From: Thalassospira lucentensis
Lineage (GTDB): Bacteria; Pseudomonadota; Alphaproteobacteria; Rhodospirillales; Thalassospiraceae
Length of the DNA: 64,000 bases
Assembly (NCBI RefSeq): GCF_011806425.1
Contig: NZ_JAATOV010000002.1
Location: 186,001-250,000 of the forward strand
Reading direction: 5' to 3'
Shown: in pieces, positions 17,577-26,817 of the stretch
Layout of the letters: each line of letters starts with the position of its first letter
Numbering within the stretch: position 1 is the first letter of the stretch
Position numbers and translations under genes: made by a program
Notes under the pieces: generated by a model
What the model saw: only the letters and a program-made list of their open reading frames with translations
Told to the model about the DNA's origin: nothing
Database searches by the model: none

Positions 17577-18035
17577 ATGTTCCGCCACATTCCGCTGCGA
17601 TGCAGACACGGCCTTTCGGCTGTGGTGGCGCTGTTTTTCCTGTGCAATACCGTGATGTTTGGCTTTATGCATGTGCCAATGGCCAAGGCCGAAGGCGTAT
17701 CGCTGGCCTCTATCGTCAATGGTAAGAAATACATCCCGATTGTCATTTGTACGGGCACCGGGCTGGAAACCATCCTTGTGTCCCCCGATGGGGAAAAAAC
17801 CACACCAGACGGTGGCTCCCCCGCCGTTAAGGGTTTCCAATGTGCGTTATGCGGGCTGGGCAATTACACCTTCGCCATGCCGGTCGAGGCCCAGTTGCCC
17901 GACATGGTGCGTGTCCGCCTGTCCAACGCGGTTACCGCCCTTCATATCACTGCACGGCTGCATGATTTTTGCCCGATTGCGGCATCACCGCGTGCCCCGC
18001 CACGCCCGTCCGTTCCCCATTTCACCACGGCCTGA
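17577..18035 (+). CDS. DUF2946-like exported protein, copy 1
   Basis: This protein of about 152 aa has a signal peptide or anchor (SAVVALFFLCNTVMFGFMH) followed by a VICTGTGLETI strand, a CALCGLG pair of cysteines and a C-terminal HITARLHDFCPIAASPRAPP segment. This layout (I/V-C-T, C-x-x-C, terminal R-A-P-P) is that of DUF2946, small proteins found near TonB receptors, PepSY proteins and copper genes. It precedes the PepSY gene on the same strand by about 160 bp. A close paralogue lies at 22171-22644. Metal or haem handling in the periplasm is inferred from context. Confidence 0.7.
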   Translation: MFRHIPLRCRHGLSAVVALFFLCNTVMFGFMHVPMAKAEGVSLASIVNGKKYIPIVICTGTGLETILVSPDGEKTTPDGGSPAVKGFQCALCGLGNYTFAMPVEAQLPDMVRVRLSNAVTALHITARLHDFCPIAASPRAPPRPSVPHFTTA

Positions 18036-18195
18036 TCGCGTTTCGATCAACAGCACCACAGCGTCATCGCACGCTGTGCCTGATCTAAACGCATGTGATC
18101 GGCTTTGGGATTTTCGAATTTTCTGAAATTACGATGTCTGCCCCGGCGTGCCACGGCATGCTTGGATGCGCGACATCTGTGAACGGACTAAATCA

Positions 18196-19599
18196 ATGAC
18201 CCAATCTACCAATTCCTCTGCCGCGGTTGCAGATGGCAACAAGGGCAATAACAGCCTGTATCGCGCTGTCTGGCGCTGGCACTTTTACGCGGGCCTTTTT
18301 GTTCTGCCCTTCCTGATCATGATGTCGATCACGGGGGCGGCTTATATCTACCGCGATGAAATCGACGACTGGTATCATTCCGATCTGAAATTCGTCGAAG
18401 ATACATCTGGCACCCCGGTGTCGATGGAACAACAAATCGAAGCCGCACAAAAAGTCGTACCCGGCAGCCCGGCTAAGGTCACCCCGCCCGCCTCTGCGGA
18501 TCGCAGCACCGAAATCGTAATGACGACCGAGCAAGGCACGCGCGAAGCGGTCTATGTTGATCCCTATAACGCCAAAGTGCTTGGTCACATGCCTGATCGC
18601 ACCACCTTGATGTGGACGGTGCGCCATATTCACAGCTTGGTCGAATTTGGCACCATCCCCAATTACGTGATTGAAATTGCGGCGGGTTGGGTCGTTCTGT
18701 TGGTTTTGACCGGCATGTATCTTTGGTGGCCGCGCAACGCGCAAAAGGGCGGCGTTGTTTCTTTGCGTGATACGCCAAAACGTCGGATTTGGTGGCGCGA
18801 TGCCCATGCCGTGACCGGGCTTTTCATCGGCGTATTTATCCTGTTCATGGCGGCAACCGGCATGTTCTGGTCCCCGCTTTGGGGCAAATATGCCAACAAG
18901 TTCGCCAATGGCACGCCAAACGGCTATCCGTCTGGTGTGCGTGTTGATGTGCCGCTGTCGACCGTGCCGATGATTGATGCGTTTGGCGATACAAGCTGGA
19001 CCAACGAAAACATCCCGCTGCCGCAATCGGTCGATGGCAATACAACCGCCGAAAACGCCGTCAAACCAAAACCGATTGGCATTGATGCCGCCATTGCCGA
19101 CTTCAACGCCATGGGCATTAAACCGGGCTATACCGTGGCGATGCCGCGTGGCGAAACCGGGGTTTATAGTGCATCCGTTTACCCCAATGACCTTGATCAG
19201 CAACGGGTCATTCACCTTGATCAATATTCTGGTCGCCCGCTGATTGACATGGGCTATCACGATTACGGGTTCTTTGGGAGACTGATGGAACTGGCGATCA
19301 ATATCCACATGGGTCAGGAATTTGGCGTCGCCAATCAGCTTGGCCTTTTGGCGGTCTGTGCCCTGATCATCTTCATGTCGATTTCGGCAGGGGTGATGTG
19401 GTGGAAACGCCGCCCGTCGGGTGCGCTGGGTGTTCCGCCAATGCCGCGTGACACCCGCAAGCTCGCCGTCGTAACCGCCATCCTTGCCATTGGCGGGATC
19501 ATTTACCCGACCGTTGGCGCATCCATGATCGTGGTTTGGTTGCTTGATCGCTATCTGGTGGTTTTGCCGCAACGTAAACTGCGCGAAAGCCGGGCCTAA
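18196..19599 (+). CDS. PepSY-associated TM helix protein
   Basis: The 467-aa inner-membrane protein of the PepSY_TM family has about four to five spans, with paired histidines at membrane edges (WRWHFYAGL, TVRHIHSLVEF, RDAHAVTGLF, AINIHMGQEF) and two PepSY-type periplasmic segments. Relatives act as ferric-siderophore or flavin-linked reductases and the histidines may bind haem. The ATG at 18196 is preferred to an upstream in-frame ATG because it starts the conserved part. It sits directly behind a DUF2946 gene and before a convergent metal P-type ATPase gene, which supports a role in metal uptake or reduction. Confidence 0.88.
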   Translation: MTQSTNSSAAVADGNKGNNSLYRAVWRWHFYAGLFVLPFLIMMSITGAAYIYRDEIDDWYHSDLKFVEDTSGTPVSMEQQIEAAQKVVPGSPAKVTPPASADRSTEIVMTTEQGTREAVYVDPYNAKVLGHMPDRTTLMWTVRHIHSLVEFGTIPNYVIEIAAGWVVLLVLTGMYLWWPRNAQKGGVVSLRDTPKRRIWWRDAHAVTGLFIGVFILFMAATGMFWSPLWGKYANKFANGTPNGYPSGVRVDVPLSTVPMIDAFGDTSWTNENIPLPQSVDGNTTAENAVKPKPIGIDAAIADFNAMGIKPGYTVAMPRGETGVYSASVYPNDLDQQRVIHLDQYSGRPLIDMGYHDYGFFGRLMELAINIHMGQEFGVANQLGLLAVCALIIFMSISAGVMWWKRRPSGALGVPPMPRDTRKLAVVTAILAIGGIIYPTVGASMIVVWLLDRYLVVLPQRKLRESRA

Positions 19600-19635
19600 C
19601 ACCCGATCAACTCAGCCAATTCAAACGCCTATGAC

Positions 19636-19668
19636 AAAACGCGGCCCCAATCCGGGCCGCGTTTTTTT
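19636..19668 (+). terminator. Rho-independent terminator between PepSY gene and P-type ATPase gene
   Basis: AAAACGCGGCCC (19636-19647) pairs with GGGCCGCGTTTT (19654-19665) around a 6-nt loop and is followed by more T. The A-run on the left may let it act on the minus strand too, for the convergent ATPase gene. Confidence 0.88.
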
Positions 19669-19696
19669 ATGGCGTATTCCCAATCGCACCGCCCGA

Positions 19697-21643
19697 TTAA
19701 TCCCCGGCGTCATTCCCGGTCATGTCGGCCTGGATGTCATGACGGATGGCAAGACGCAGCGCATTGACAATCGCAATCACGTCAATCCCTTCCTGAAGCA
19801 CCGCCCCCATCACCGGACTGATATAGCCCATCGCCGCAAACCCCATGGCAAGAGTGGATAACACCATCCCGCCAATCACACTTTGCAGCAAAATCACACG
19901 CATCGCCGTGCTGATATGGAAAAGCTCATCGACAGTCTGAAGCGAACTTTCCGGGATGACCGCACCGGCCGCCTCGGCGGTCACCGCACTATGTTTGCCA
20001 AAGGCAATCCCGACGGTTGCCACCGCCAAGGCCGGGGCATCATTGATGCCATCGCCCATAAACAATGTCGGGGCCTTGGCGGTTTCACGGCGCACAATTG
20101 CGACTTTTTGTTCGGGCGTTTGCGATGCCAGGCTTTCATCAATGCCGAGCAACTTTGAAAGGTGGCTGACCTCGCTTTCGCGATCGCCCGACAGCAACAT
20201 GATCTTTTTAAAATGATGCACCGGCCCCAGATGCCCGACAAAATCGCGCCCCTCAACCCGCGGGCTGTCGCGGAACCGAAATGTCGCGCCATATGCCCCA
20301 TCAATCATAATCGCGCATTCCAACCCACTGACACTGGGCGGTAATATCTCGGCCATGCCCGGATCGGCCTTTACCAGCTTATTGCGGTGAGTCACGGCAA
20401 TATCATGACCATCCACCACCCCAACCAATCCCTGCCCCGGCTTTTCCGATACCTTGCCAACATCGCCAAGCGCCAGATTGCGCTCCTTCGCTGCGGCCAA
20501 AACAGCCACCGCCAAGGGATGCTTGGAATACCGTTCCAGACTGGCGGCAAAGCGCAACACATCGCTTTGGGAATGACCGGATGCGGGCAACACTTCCACC
20601 AATTCCGGGCGGCCATAGGTCAATGTACCAGTTTTATCAAAAATCGCCGTGCGACAGGTCGGCAAACGTTCCAGCACAGTTGGATCTCGGATTACGATCC
20701 CGCGCCGGGCCGCCATGGAAATGGCACTCATGATCGTGATCGGAATGGCGATCAAAAGCGGACAGGGCGTTGCCACCACCAACACCGCCAAAAATCGCAC
20801 AGAATCCCCGCTGAAATACCATGCCAATCCCGCCACCAGCAGGGCAAAGGGTGCAAACCATATCCCGATCTGATCCCCAATCCGGCGGATTTTCGGGCGT
20901 TTTTGCTCCGCATCCTGCATTACCTGCATGATCTGGGCATAACGTGATTCATCGGCGCGGCGTTCAGCACGAATGACAATGACCGCATCGCCATTGATCG
21001 CGCCCGACAAAACGGACGCGCCCGGTGCCTTTGCCACCACATAAGGTTCACCGGTCAAATAGCTTTCATCCATGCTGCCATGCCCATCGACCACCACCCC
21101 GTCAACCGGGGCCGTGTCGTGGGGGAAAATCGCGATCAAGTCCCCAACCGCAATCTCCTCAAGCGCAATATCGGTAATGTCTTCGCCGTCCTTGCGGTGT
21201 GCCACCGTCGGCATCCGATCGGCCAGCGCATTTAGCGCCGAAGACGCCTTACGCATGGCAAACGCTTCAAGCACCTGCCCGCCGCTCAGCATCAAGATAA
21301 TCAACGTTGCCGTCAGATATTCACCAAGGACAACCCCAGTGGCAAAGGCCAGCACGGCCAAAAAGTCCGCACCAAAATCGCGGCTCAGCACCTTGGCGAT
21401 GATCTCGGCCACCAACACCCCGCCACCAAACAAAACGATGGCAAACAGCGGCAAATTGATCAGATCAAATCCCATCACCCGTGGCCATGCAAACGGCATC
21501 AGGGCAAAATGCAGGACAATCGCACCAACGGTTAAAACCAGCACCGCAACATTCAGATGCGCTGCTGTCCAGCTGGCTTTATCTGCGGATTTCACACCAC
21601 TGTCTGCTTTGGGCGTGGGTGTTTTTGGTTTGGGCACGGGCAT
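19697..21643 (-). CDS. Heavy-metal P1B-type ATPase with TPC motif
   Basis: The 648-aa P-type ATPase has all core motifs: phosphorylation DKTGTLT, nucleotide-binding SKHPLA, hinge GDGINDAPAL. The transport helix reads ATPCPLL, not CPC or SPC; TPC marks the P1B-5 group (iron/nickel exporters such as Nia) in the usual scheme. No N-terminal metal-binding HMA domain and no C-terminal haemerythrin domain is present. The actuator loop reads TGEP where most ATPases have TGES. It is expected to export a divalent metal across the inner membrane. It is convergent with the PepSY gene and divergent from the second DUF2946 copy. Metal choice is an inference. Confidence 0.9.
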   Translation of the reverse strand: MPVPKPKTPTPKADSGVKSADKASWTAAHLNVAVLVLTVGAIVLHFALMPFAWPRVMGFDLINLPLFAIVLFGGGVLVAEIIAKVLSRDFGADFLAVLAFATGVVLGEYLTATLIILMLSGGQVLEAFAMRKASSALNALADRMPTVAHRKDGEDITDIALEEIAVGDLIAIFPHDTAPVDGVVVDGHGSMDESYLTGEPYVVAKAPGASVLSGAINGDAVIVIRAERRADESRYAQIMQVMQDAEQKRPKIRRIGDQIGIWFAPFALLVAGLAWYFSGDSVRFLAVLVVATPCPLLIAIPITIMSAISMAARRGIVIRDPTVLERLPTCRTAIFDKTGTLTYGRPELVEVLPASGHSQSDVLRFAASLERYSKHPLAVAVLAAAKERNLALGDVGKVSEKPGQGLVGVVDGHDIAVTHRNKLVKADPGMAEILPPSVSGLECAIMIDGAYGATFRFRDSPRVEGRDFVGHLGPVHHFKKIMLLSGDRESEVSHLSKLLGIDESLASQTPEQKVAIVRRETAKAPTLFMGDGINDAPALAVATVGIAFGKHSAVTAEAAGAVIPESSLQTVDELFHISTAMRVILLQSVIGGMVLSTLAMGFAAMGYISPVMGAVLQEGIDVIAIVNALRLAIRHDIQADMTGNDAGD

Positions 21644-22170
21644 ATGGCGGTCTCCGCTGATGACCTACTGGGCGCCAATGCGCGCCAATTCCAAGAACTT
21701 CATCACTCTTCATAACTGTGCGATCAAAGAACCCTATGCCCAAACGCCCCCAACCGCGAGGCATATATACCCGCCTTCGGACAAAGGTCTAATCAGGTCG
21801 CGAATTGCCCAGGTTTGAAGATCAATCCCAAACTACGAAACCGCATTTATCGATCTGATTACCTGACGGCATGTCACGGCGTGGGCTGACCTCAATGCTG
21901 GGAATATCTGCCATCGTACGGGTATGGAGTCTAAGTGCGATGACACCTGATTTTCTCGCCCTTGTCCGGGGCAGTATTGCCATTGCCGGGGTGACCATAT
22001 TCCGTTTCTCGACCGGCCCATCCATCCCTAAAAAAACCACGTGACGCCCGATGGCGGCGATCAGCCCGTCTTTTCAGAACGATTATAAAGAAAAACAAGG
22101 AACTGGTTCACAGATCGGGCCTTTGACATGCGGTCATCAAAGGTCTATTGAAAATCCGTATCTTTCCAAT
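21644..22170. other. 527-bp gap without a convincing gene
   Basis: The gap separates the divergent P-type ATPase gene and DUF2946 copy 2, so promoters for both should lie here. I see only short, low-quality frames on both strands and no repeat or strong terminator. A 57-codon plus-strand frame near 21868-22044 has no ribosome site and no recognisable product. Part of the right side (from 22051) is an in-frame extension of DUF2946 copy 2. Confidence 0.4.
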
Positions 22171-22644
22171 ATGGATCGAAAAGACGTGTTCGTTGTCCGA
22201 AATCACATATCGGTTGCCCGTCGCATGCTCTCCCTTCTTGTGGGGTGGTTGCTGCTTGTGCATTCGGTGATGTTCGGCTTCATGCACGCCCCTGTTGCCC
22301 TGGCGGCGACCGTACACAAAGCAGCCAGCGCACAGTCGGAAAGCGCCCAAACCTATGTCCCGCTGATCATCTGTACCGCAAACGGGATCAAAACGATCTC
22401 GATCCCGGCAGAAGCCGCCGAAAACGGCCGTCCGTCCCCGCATAGTTCAAGCAACTATGAAGGGTTCCAGTGTGCCAGTTGCGGCCTTGGCAATCATGCG
22501 GTGGGCATGCCGGTTGAACCCGAACTGCCGATGGTGCATCGGGTTAAGCTTTCTAACAAGGTAACCGCCCTTCATATCACGGCACGGCTGCACGGTTTTT
22601 GCCCCATCGCTGCCTCGCCGCGCGCACCGCCCCACGCGATTTAA
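22171..22644 (+). CDS. DUF2946-like exported protein, copy 2
   Basis: This is a paralogue of the protein at 17577-18035. It keeps the hydrophobic export segment ending in VMFGFMHAPVA, the IICTANGIKTI strand, the CASCGLGN cysteine pair and the near-identical C-terminus HITARLHGFCPIAASPRAPP. The start is uncertain: ATG codons at 22171 and 22225 are both possible and neither has a clear ribosome site. The two copies bracket the PepSY and ATPase genes, and a Crp/Fnr regulator follows 257 bp downstream, suggesting one metal- or oxygen-related locus. Confidence 0.7.
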   Translation: MDRKDVFVVRNHISVARRMLSLLVGWLLLVHSVMFGFMHAPVALAATVHKAASAQSESAQTYVPLIICTANGIKTISIPAEAAENGRPSPHSSSNYEGFQCASCGLGNHAVGMPVEPELPMVHRVKLSNKVTALHITARLHGFCPIAASPRAPPHAI

Positions 22645-22901
22645 ATCTTATCTAAGCCTGTTTTAAATTCAGATCCGCACGGCCCAACGACCATCGGGCG
22701 ACGATCCCCTGAAATAAGGTCGCATTGGGTGCACAATCTTGGCACTTAACGCCATCGGTGTATCTGTCGTGATCCCTTAAAACAGCGATATCTGCCCCCT
22801 TTTTTGGGGCAGTTCCCGGATGCCATGCCGGGTCCACAGACTGGTGTCGATACGCGACCCGCCTTGCCGCGTATCTCCATTTTGCCAATGGGGGAAAACC
22901 C

Positions 22902-23546
22902 ATGAACAAAGCAGACGCCTTAAACCTAATTGAAAAACTTGCAGAACCAGCTGCTTTAACCCTGCCGTCAGACGCCTGCTTGGGCCACCATGCCGAAGAC
23001 GGAACCTATGCCCATCTGGTTCTAAGTGGGCTAGCCATGCGCTGCCAATACACCCAAGACGGCGAACGACAAGTGTGTCGGGTCTATCGCCCCGGCGATT
23101 TGATCGGCCTTGAAATGCTGGCGGTATCGACGCCGTCACTGATGATCGAAACCATTGCGCCATCTGTGATTAAGCGCATTGCGATCAAACGGCTCCGCAT
23201 CGCACAGCAAAACGATCCGCGCATGCAATCCGCCGTGATGTCGCTTTTGGCAAGCGAAGTCATGGATGGTCAGCAGCTTAAGATCAGCTTTGGCACAGGG
23301 TCGGCCATGCGCCGGATTTGCCGGTTCCTGTTATGGGCGGCAAACAAGGACGAAGTCGCCCTGCCCAACCGAGAAAAGCTGGGCAGCATCATCGCGACCA
23401 CCACCGAAACCGCAAGCCGGATGATTGCCGACCTCAAACGCCAAGGCGTGATTTCCAAAAATCCTGTCTTTGGCTGTCGGGTTCAGATCAACCGCGAAAA
23501 GCTGTGTGAACGGGCTGGCAATCTGTGCGAACAGTCCGCCGCTTAA
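22902..23546 (+). CDS. Crp/Fnr family transcriptional regulator
   Basis: The 214-aa regulator has a cyclic-nucleotide-binding-like N-terminal domain (VLSGLAMRCQ, RVYRPGDLIGLEML) and a C-terminal winged helix. The recognition helix reads TTTETASRMIADL, keeping the E-x-x-S-R pattern that contacts TTGAT-type half sites in Fnr proteins. There is no N-terminal cysteine cluster for an oxygen-sensing iron-sulfur centre, so it is more like the FixK/Nnr/DNR side of the family. Cysteines near the C-terminus (KLCERAGNLCEQ) are unusual. It may control the preceding DUF2946/PepSY/ATPase genes; I did not find a clear Fnr box there. Confidence 0.88.
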   Translation: MNKADALNLIEKLAEPAALTLPSDACLGHHAEDGTYAHLVLSGLAMRCQYTQDGERQVCRVYRPGDLIGLEMLAVSTPSLMIETIAPSVIKRIAIKRLRIAQQNDPRMQSAVMSLLASEVMDGQQLKISFGTGSAMRRICRFLLWAANKDEVALPNREKLGSIIATTTETASRMIADLKRQGVISKNPVFGCRVQINREKLCERAGNLCEQSAA

Positions 23547-23560
23547 TCTGCACATCTCGC

Positions 23561-23595
23561 AAAAAACAGGCCCGCCAATATCCTTTGGCGGGCCT
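23561..23595 (-). terminator. Minus-strand terminator for the 1044-aa GGDEF-EAL gene
   Basis: On the minus strand AGGCCCGCCAAA pairs with TTGGCGGGCCT (plus-strand arms 23568-23578 and 23584-23595) and is followed by TTTTTT (plus AAAAAA at 23561-23566). It lies about 90 bp past the stop of the gene ending at 23683. Confidence 0.85.
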
Positions 23596-23682
23596 GATAA
23601 TGTTCAAACTAGGTTCGAACTTTGTGCGTTTTGATCGCTGCGTCGCATTCGGCGCTGGTCGTTAACGCCCGATCAAAAAAAC

Positions 23683-26600
23683 CTATAAGGCCGGGCCAGA
23701 TGTTTTCACCGGAAGTGTGGTCGCACCAGCCACATTGGCCTTAAGCAACACTTCCATATCACCAGCCGGAATGGGCCGACTGAAATAGAAGCCCTGCACC
23801 TCATCCACCCCTTCGGATGCGATATATTCAAGCTGGGTTTCGGTTTCGACCCCTTCGACATTGACCGCCATGCCAAATGACCGGGCCAGGAACACCACCG
23901 CGCGGACAATTGCCGCATCCCCGTCGGAGCTATCAATATCAATGATAAAGGATCGATCGATCTTGATCTTATCGACCGGGAACCGTTTAAGATACGCCAG
24001 CGATGAATAGCCCGTACCGAAATCATCAATCGCAATCCGCATGCCTTGGTTGCGCAAAATGCCAAGCGTGATGGCCGCCTCGCGCGGATTATCCATCACC
24101 GCCCCTTCGGTCACTTCAAATTGAAGCTGCTGGGGGTTAAGCTTGGATCGTTCCAAAACATCGCCAACGCTTTCGATCAAATCTTCGTGCCGGGCCAGTT
24201 CCAGCGGTGACAAATTGACCGAAATCGTCAAATCGCCATAGCCCGCATCGAACCATGCCTTGGTCTGCATACACGCACGGTACAAGACCCATTTGCCGAT
24301 ATCGGCGATAATGCCCATACGTTCGGCCACCGGAATAAACTCGACCGGGCTGACTTCGCCGCGTGACGGGCTAAACCAGCGCACCAATGCTTCCATGCCA
24401 ATGATCTGATGGCGGGTGATATCCATGATCGGTTGATAAAACAGCTCAAGCTCGTCATGCTCAATCGCATGGCCCAGATCGCGCTCCATGGCTTTGCGTT
24501 CCTGAACCTCAACCTGAAGCCGCGGCTCAAAGAAATGATACCGGTTGCGCCCTTCGGCCTTGGAACAATAAAGCGCAAGGTCGGCATTGCGCAGCAGGTC
24601 TTTTTCATCGCGCCCGTCTTGCGGATACAAGCAAATCCCGACTGATGTTGACGCCTGTACTTCATTGCCATCAAGCATGAACCGCTCGGACACGCGTTCG
24701 ATCAAACGCTGCGCGACAAAGGTAATTTCCTCAACCGTGCCCGGTTCATGGATCAGAACCGCAAATTCATCGCCGCCCAAACGCGCAACCACATCTTCGT
24801 TGCGCAGGCAAACCCGCATCCGCTCGCCAACACCTTGCAGCAAAAGGTCGCCAATCGGATGGCCCAGCGTGTCATTGATGTCCTTGAAGTTATCAAGGTC
24901 AAACATCATCAAAACGAAATTGCGCCGGTCGCGTTTGCTGGTTTCAACCGCATGGGCAAGACGTTCTTGAAACAGGGTCCGGTTCGGAAGGCCGGTCAAC
25001 CCATCATGATGGGCCAGGAACTGAATGCGGGCTTCGCTGCGTTTACGGCCCGTGACATCTGTGATCGATCCTTCAACCACCAACGGTCGTCCGTTTTCAT
25101 CGCGCACAAGACGGGCATTTTCTTCGACCCAGATGATTTTGCCATCGGCGCGGCGAAGTTCGGTTTCAAAGCCCTGCACATAGCCATCGCGCAACAGCCG
25201 CCCCGCCATCCTAAATCGGCTGACCGGGTTTAAGTAATGGCGGTGTAACTCCTGATTTTGGGCCAGCAATTCCTCGACCGAGCCATACCCCAAAATCGAA
25301 ACCAGTGCCGGGTTGGCCGACAAAACACTGCCCAGCGGATTGCTTTGATAAAGACCCTCGGCGGAGTTTTCGAAAATGCCGCGATACTTTTCTTCGGCAA
25401 GCCGCAAGGCACGCTCAATCGATAGTTTTTCGGTCACATCCTGACCGATGCAAATCACCCCGGCCACATCGCCGTCTTCGCCAAAGTGCGCGCGCGCATT
25501 CCATTGCAAAAGCCGGATATCGCCATCGCGCCGTTTAAACGAAAACACCTCGTCCTTGATGATTTCACCCGACAACAACCGACGGATGGCCATGCGCACC
25601 CGGTCGCGGTCTTCTTCCACCAACAGGAAATCAAAAAAGTTCTGCCCGGCGGCTTCCATCCAGGAATAGCCAAACGTCCATTCACATTCGCGGTTATATT
25701 CAAGAATGCGCCCATCGGCATCCAGGAACATAATCACGCTGCCCGCGGTTTGAACCAACGCGCGATAACGTTCCTGACGCCGCCGCAGGTCGTATTCCGC
25801 CTGACGGGTTTTGGTGATGTCGGTGACCGTGATGCTATAACCAAGCAACTTGCCACCTTCGGCATGAATTTCAGTGGCGTTAAACCGCACCCAAAGCTGA
25901 CTGCCGTCGGACCGGCGCATTTCAACATCGCGGCCATGCACACCGGTGCCCGCCAAAAGATCGCGGCGCAATTGGATGCGATCAGCATCATCGGCAAAAA
26001 ACGTTTCAGGATGGCGCGAATAGGCCTGCACAACGTCCCGGACCGAGTCAAAATTAAACAGGGTGGCGGTTTCTTCGGTCACACTGATCAGGGTGCCTTG
26101 CGCGTTCACATCGACAATGCCGTGCACAACATGACGAAGGGCGCGGTGATAACTTTCTTCGCGCGTGCGTTCTTGGCCGAACAAAACAACATAATCGGTG
26201 CCAAGCAACGTCATATATTGCCACACGAAAAACCGCTGTCCGTAATGAACAGTACGCGCAAAATCGTCGTTAAATTGCGGGCCATCGGCGCCAAACAAAG
26301 CGCGCTGATCATTTGGATGTGCCAGCGAAAGCGGGGATGCAAACCCCATATCCATGGAAATGCGTTCGGCGGCCTTATTGGCACAGGCCAAACCGCCATC
26401 TTTCTCAAAGATCAGAACCGGCAACGGCGAAACAAGCGATCCGATCCCAAACGGGGCCTTGGTATCAAGCACCAAAAACCGCACATATTCTTGGCCCTGA
26501 ACCAGCTGGGTCCAGGCAAAAAGAATAACCGACTTACCATCATCTTCCCCCCGGCGACTGTAATAGCCGCTGGTGCTGCTGATTTCATCAGGCAAATCGG

Positions 26601-26817
26601 ACAGAATTGTTGAAAGCCGACCAAGGTCCTTAACATCGTGCCAGACCTCGGCTTCGATTTTGGATGGACATAACAAAGACCACGGCGCGTTAACAAGCGC
26701 ACGCTGACCGACAGGGTCATAGACACCTGATGGCATACGCAAATTTCTGATCAGTTCCGCAAGGGTTCCCGCAGAATTGATTGGGTTGATGTCTCCCATA
26801 CCCGCTTTATTCGTCAT
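23683..26817 (-). CDS. PAS-PAS-PAS-GGDEF-EAL c-di-GMP protein
   Basis: The 1044-aa cytoplasmic protein has an N-terminal region of about 220 aa of unclear fold, three PAS domains (about 225-335, 345-465 and 475-595), a diguanylate cyclase domain with intact GGDEF (about residue 680) and an EAL domain with EALVRW (about 809) and DDFGTGYS. Both catalytic centres look complete. No membrane span is visible, so PAS ligands (redox, light or small molecules) are probably sensed inside the cell. The ATG at 26817 lacks a clear ribosome site; an ATG six codons later is an alternative. With the protein at the window start this is the second bifunctional c-di-GMP enzyme in 27 kb, and exopolysaccharide export is a common target of this signal. 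Confidence 0.93.
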   Translation of the reverse strand: MTNKAGMGDINPINSAGTLAELIRNLRMPSGVYDPVGQRALVNAPWSLLCPSKIEAEVWHDVKDLGRLSTILSDLPDEISSTSGYYSRRGEDDGKSVILFAWTQLVQGQEYVRFLVLDTKAPFGIGSLVSPLPVLIFEKDGGLACANKAAERISMDMGFASPLSLAHPNDQRALFGADGPQFNDDFARTVHYGQRFFVWQYMTLLGTDYVVLFGQERTREESYHRALRHVVHGIVDVNAQGTLISVTEETATLFNFDSVRDVVQAYSRHPETFFADDADRIQLRRDLLAGTGVHGRDVEMRRSDGSQLWVRFNATEIHAEGGKLLGYSITVTDITKTRQAEYDLRRRQERYRALVQTAGSVIMFLDADGRILEYNRECEWTFGYSWMEAAGQNFFDFLLVEEDRDRVRMAIRRLLSGEIIKDEVFSFKRRDGDIRLLQWNARAHFGEDGDVAGVICIGQDVTEKLSIERALRLAEEKYRGIFENSAEGLYQSNPLGSVLSANPALVSILGYGSVEELLAQNQELHRHYLNPVSRFRMAGRLLRDGYVQGFETELRRADGKIIWVEENARLVRDENGRPLVVEGSITDVTGRKRSEARIQFLAHHDGLTGLPNRTLFQERLAHAVETSKRDRRNFVLMMFDLDNFKDINDTLGHPIGDLLLQGVGERMRVCLRNEDVVARLGGDEFAVLIHEPGTVEEITFVAQRLIERVSERFMLDGNEVQASTSVGICLYPQDGRDEKDLLRNADLALYCSKAEGRNRYHFFEPRLQVEVQERKAMERDLGHAIEHDELELFYQPIMDITRHQIIGMEALVRWFSPSRGEVSPVEFIPVAERMGIIADIGKWVLYRACMQTKAWFDAGYGDLTISVNLSPLELARHEDLIESVGDVLERSKLNPQQLQFEVTEGAVMDNPREAAITLGILRNQGMRIAIDDFGTGYSSLAYLKRFPVDKIKIDRSFIIDIDSSDGDAAIVRAVVFLARSFGMAVNVEGVETETQLEYIASEGVDEVQGFYFSRPIPAGDMEVLLKANVAGATTLPVKTSGPAL

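Noticed and set aside
18193..19602. 469-codon open frame on the minus strand
   Set aside because: It is antisense to the PepSY protein gene, rich in His/Arg/Asn in the way of shadow frames, with no family match.
19697..21643. Idea that the P-type ATPase is the CcoI/FixI copper pump of cbb3 oxidase
   Set aside because: It has TPC in place of CPC in the transport helix, lacks an HMA domain, and no ccoNOQP or ccoGHS genes are adjacent.
21072..21818. 248-codon plus-strand frame over the P-type ATPase gene
   Set aside because: The ATPase on the minus strand has all catalytic motifs; this frame is Ser/Thr/Ala-rich noise.
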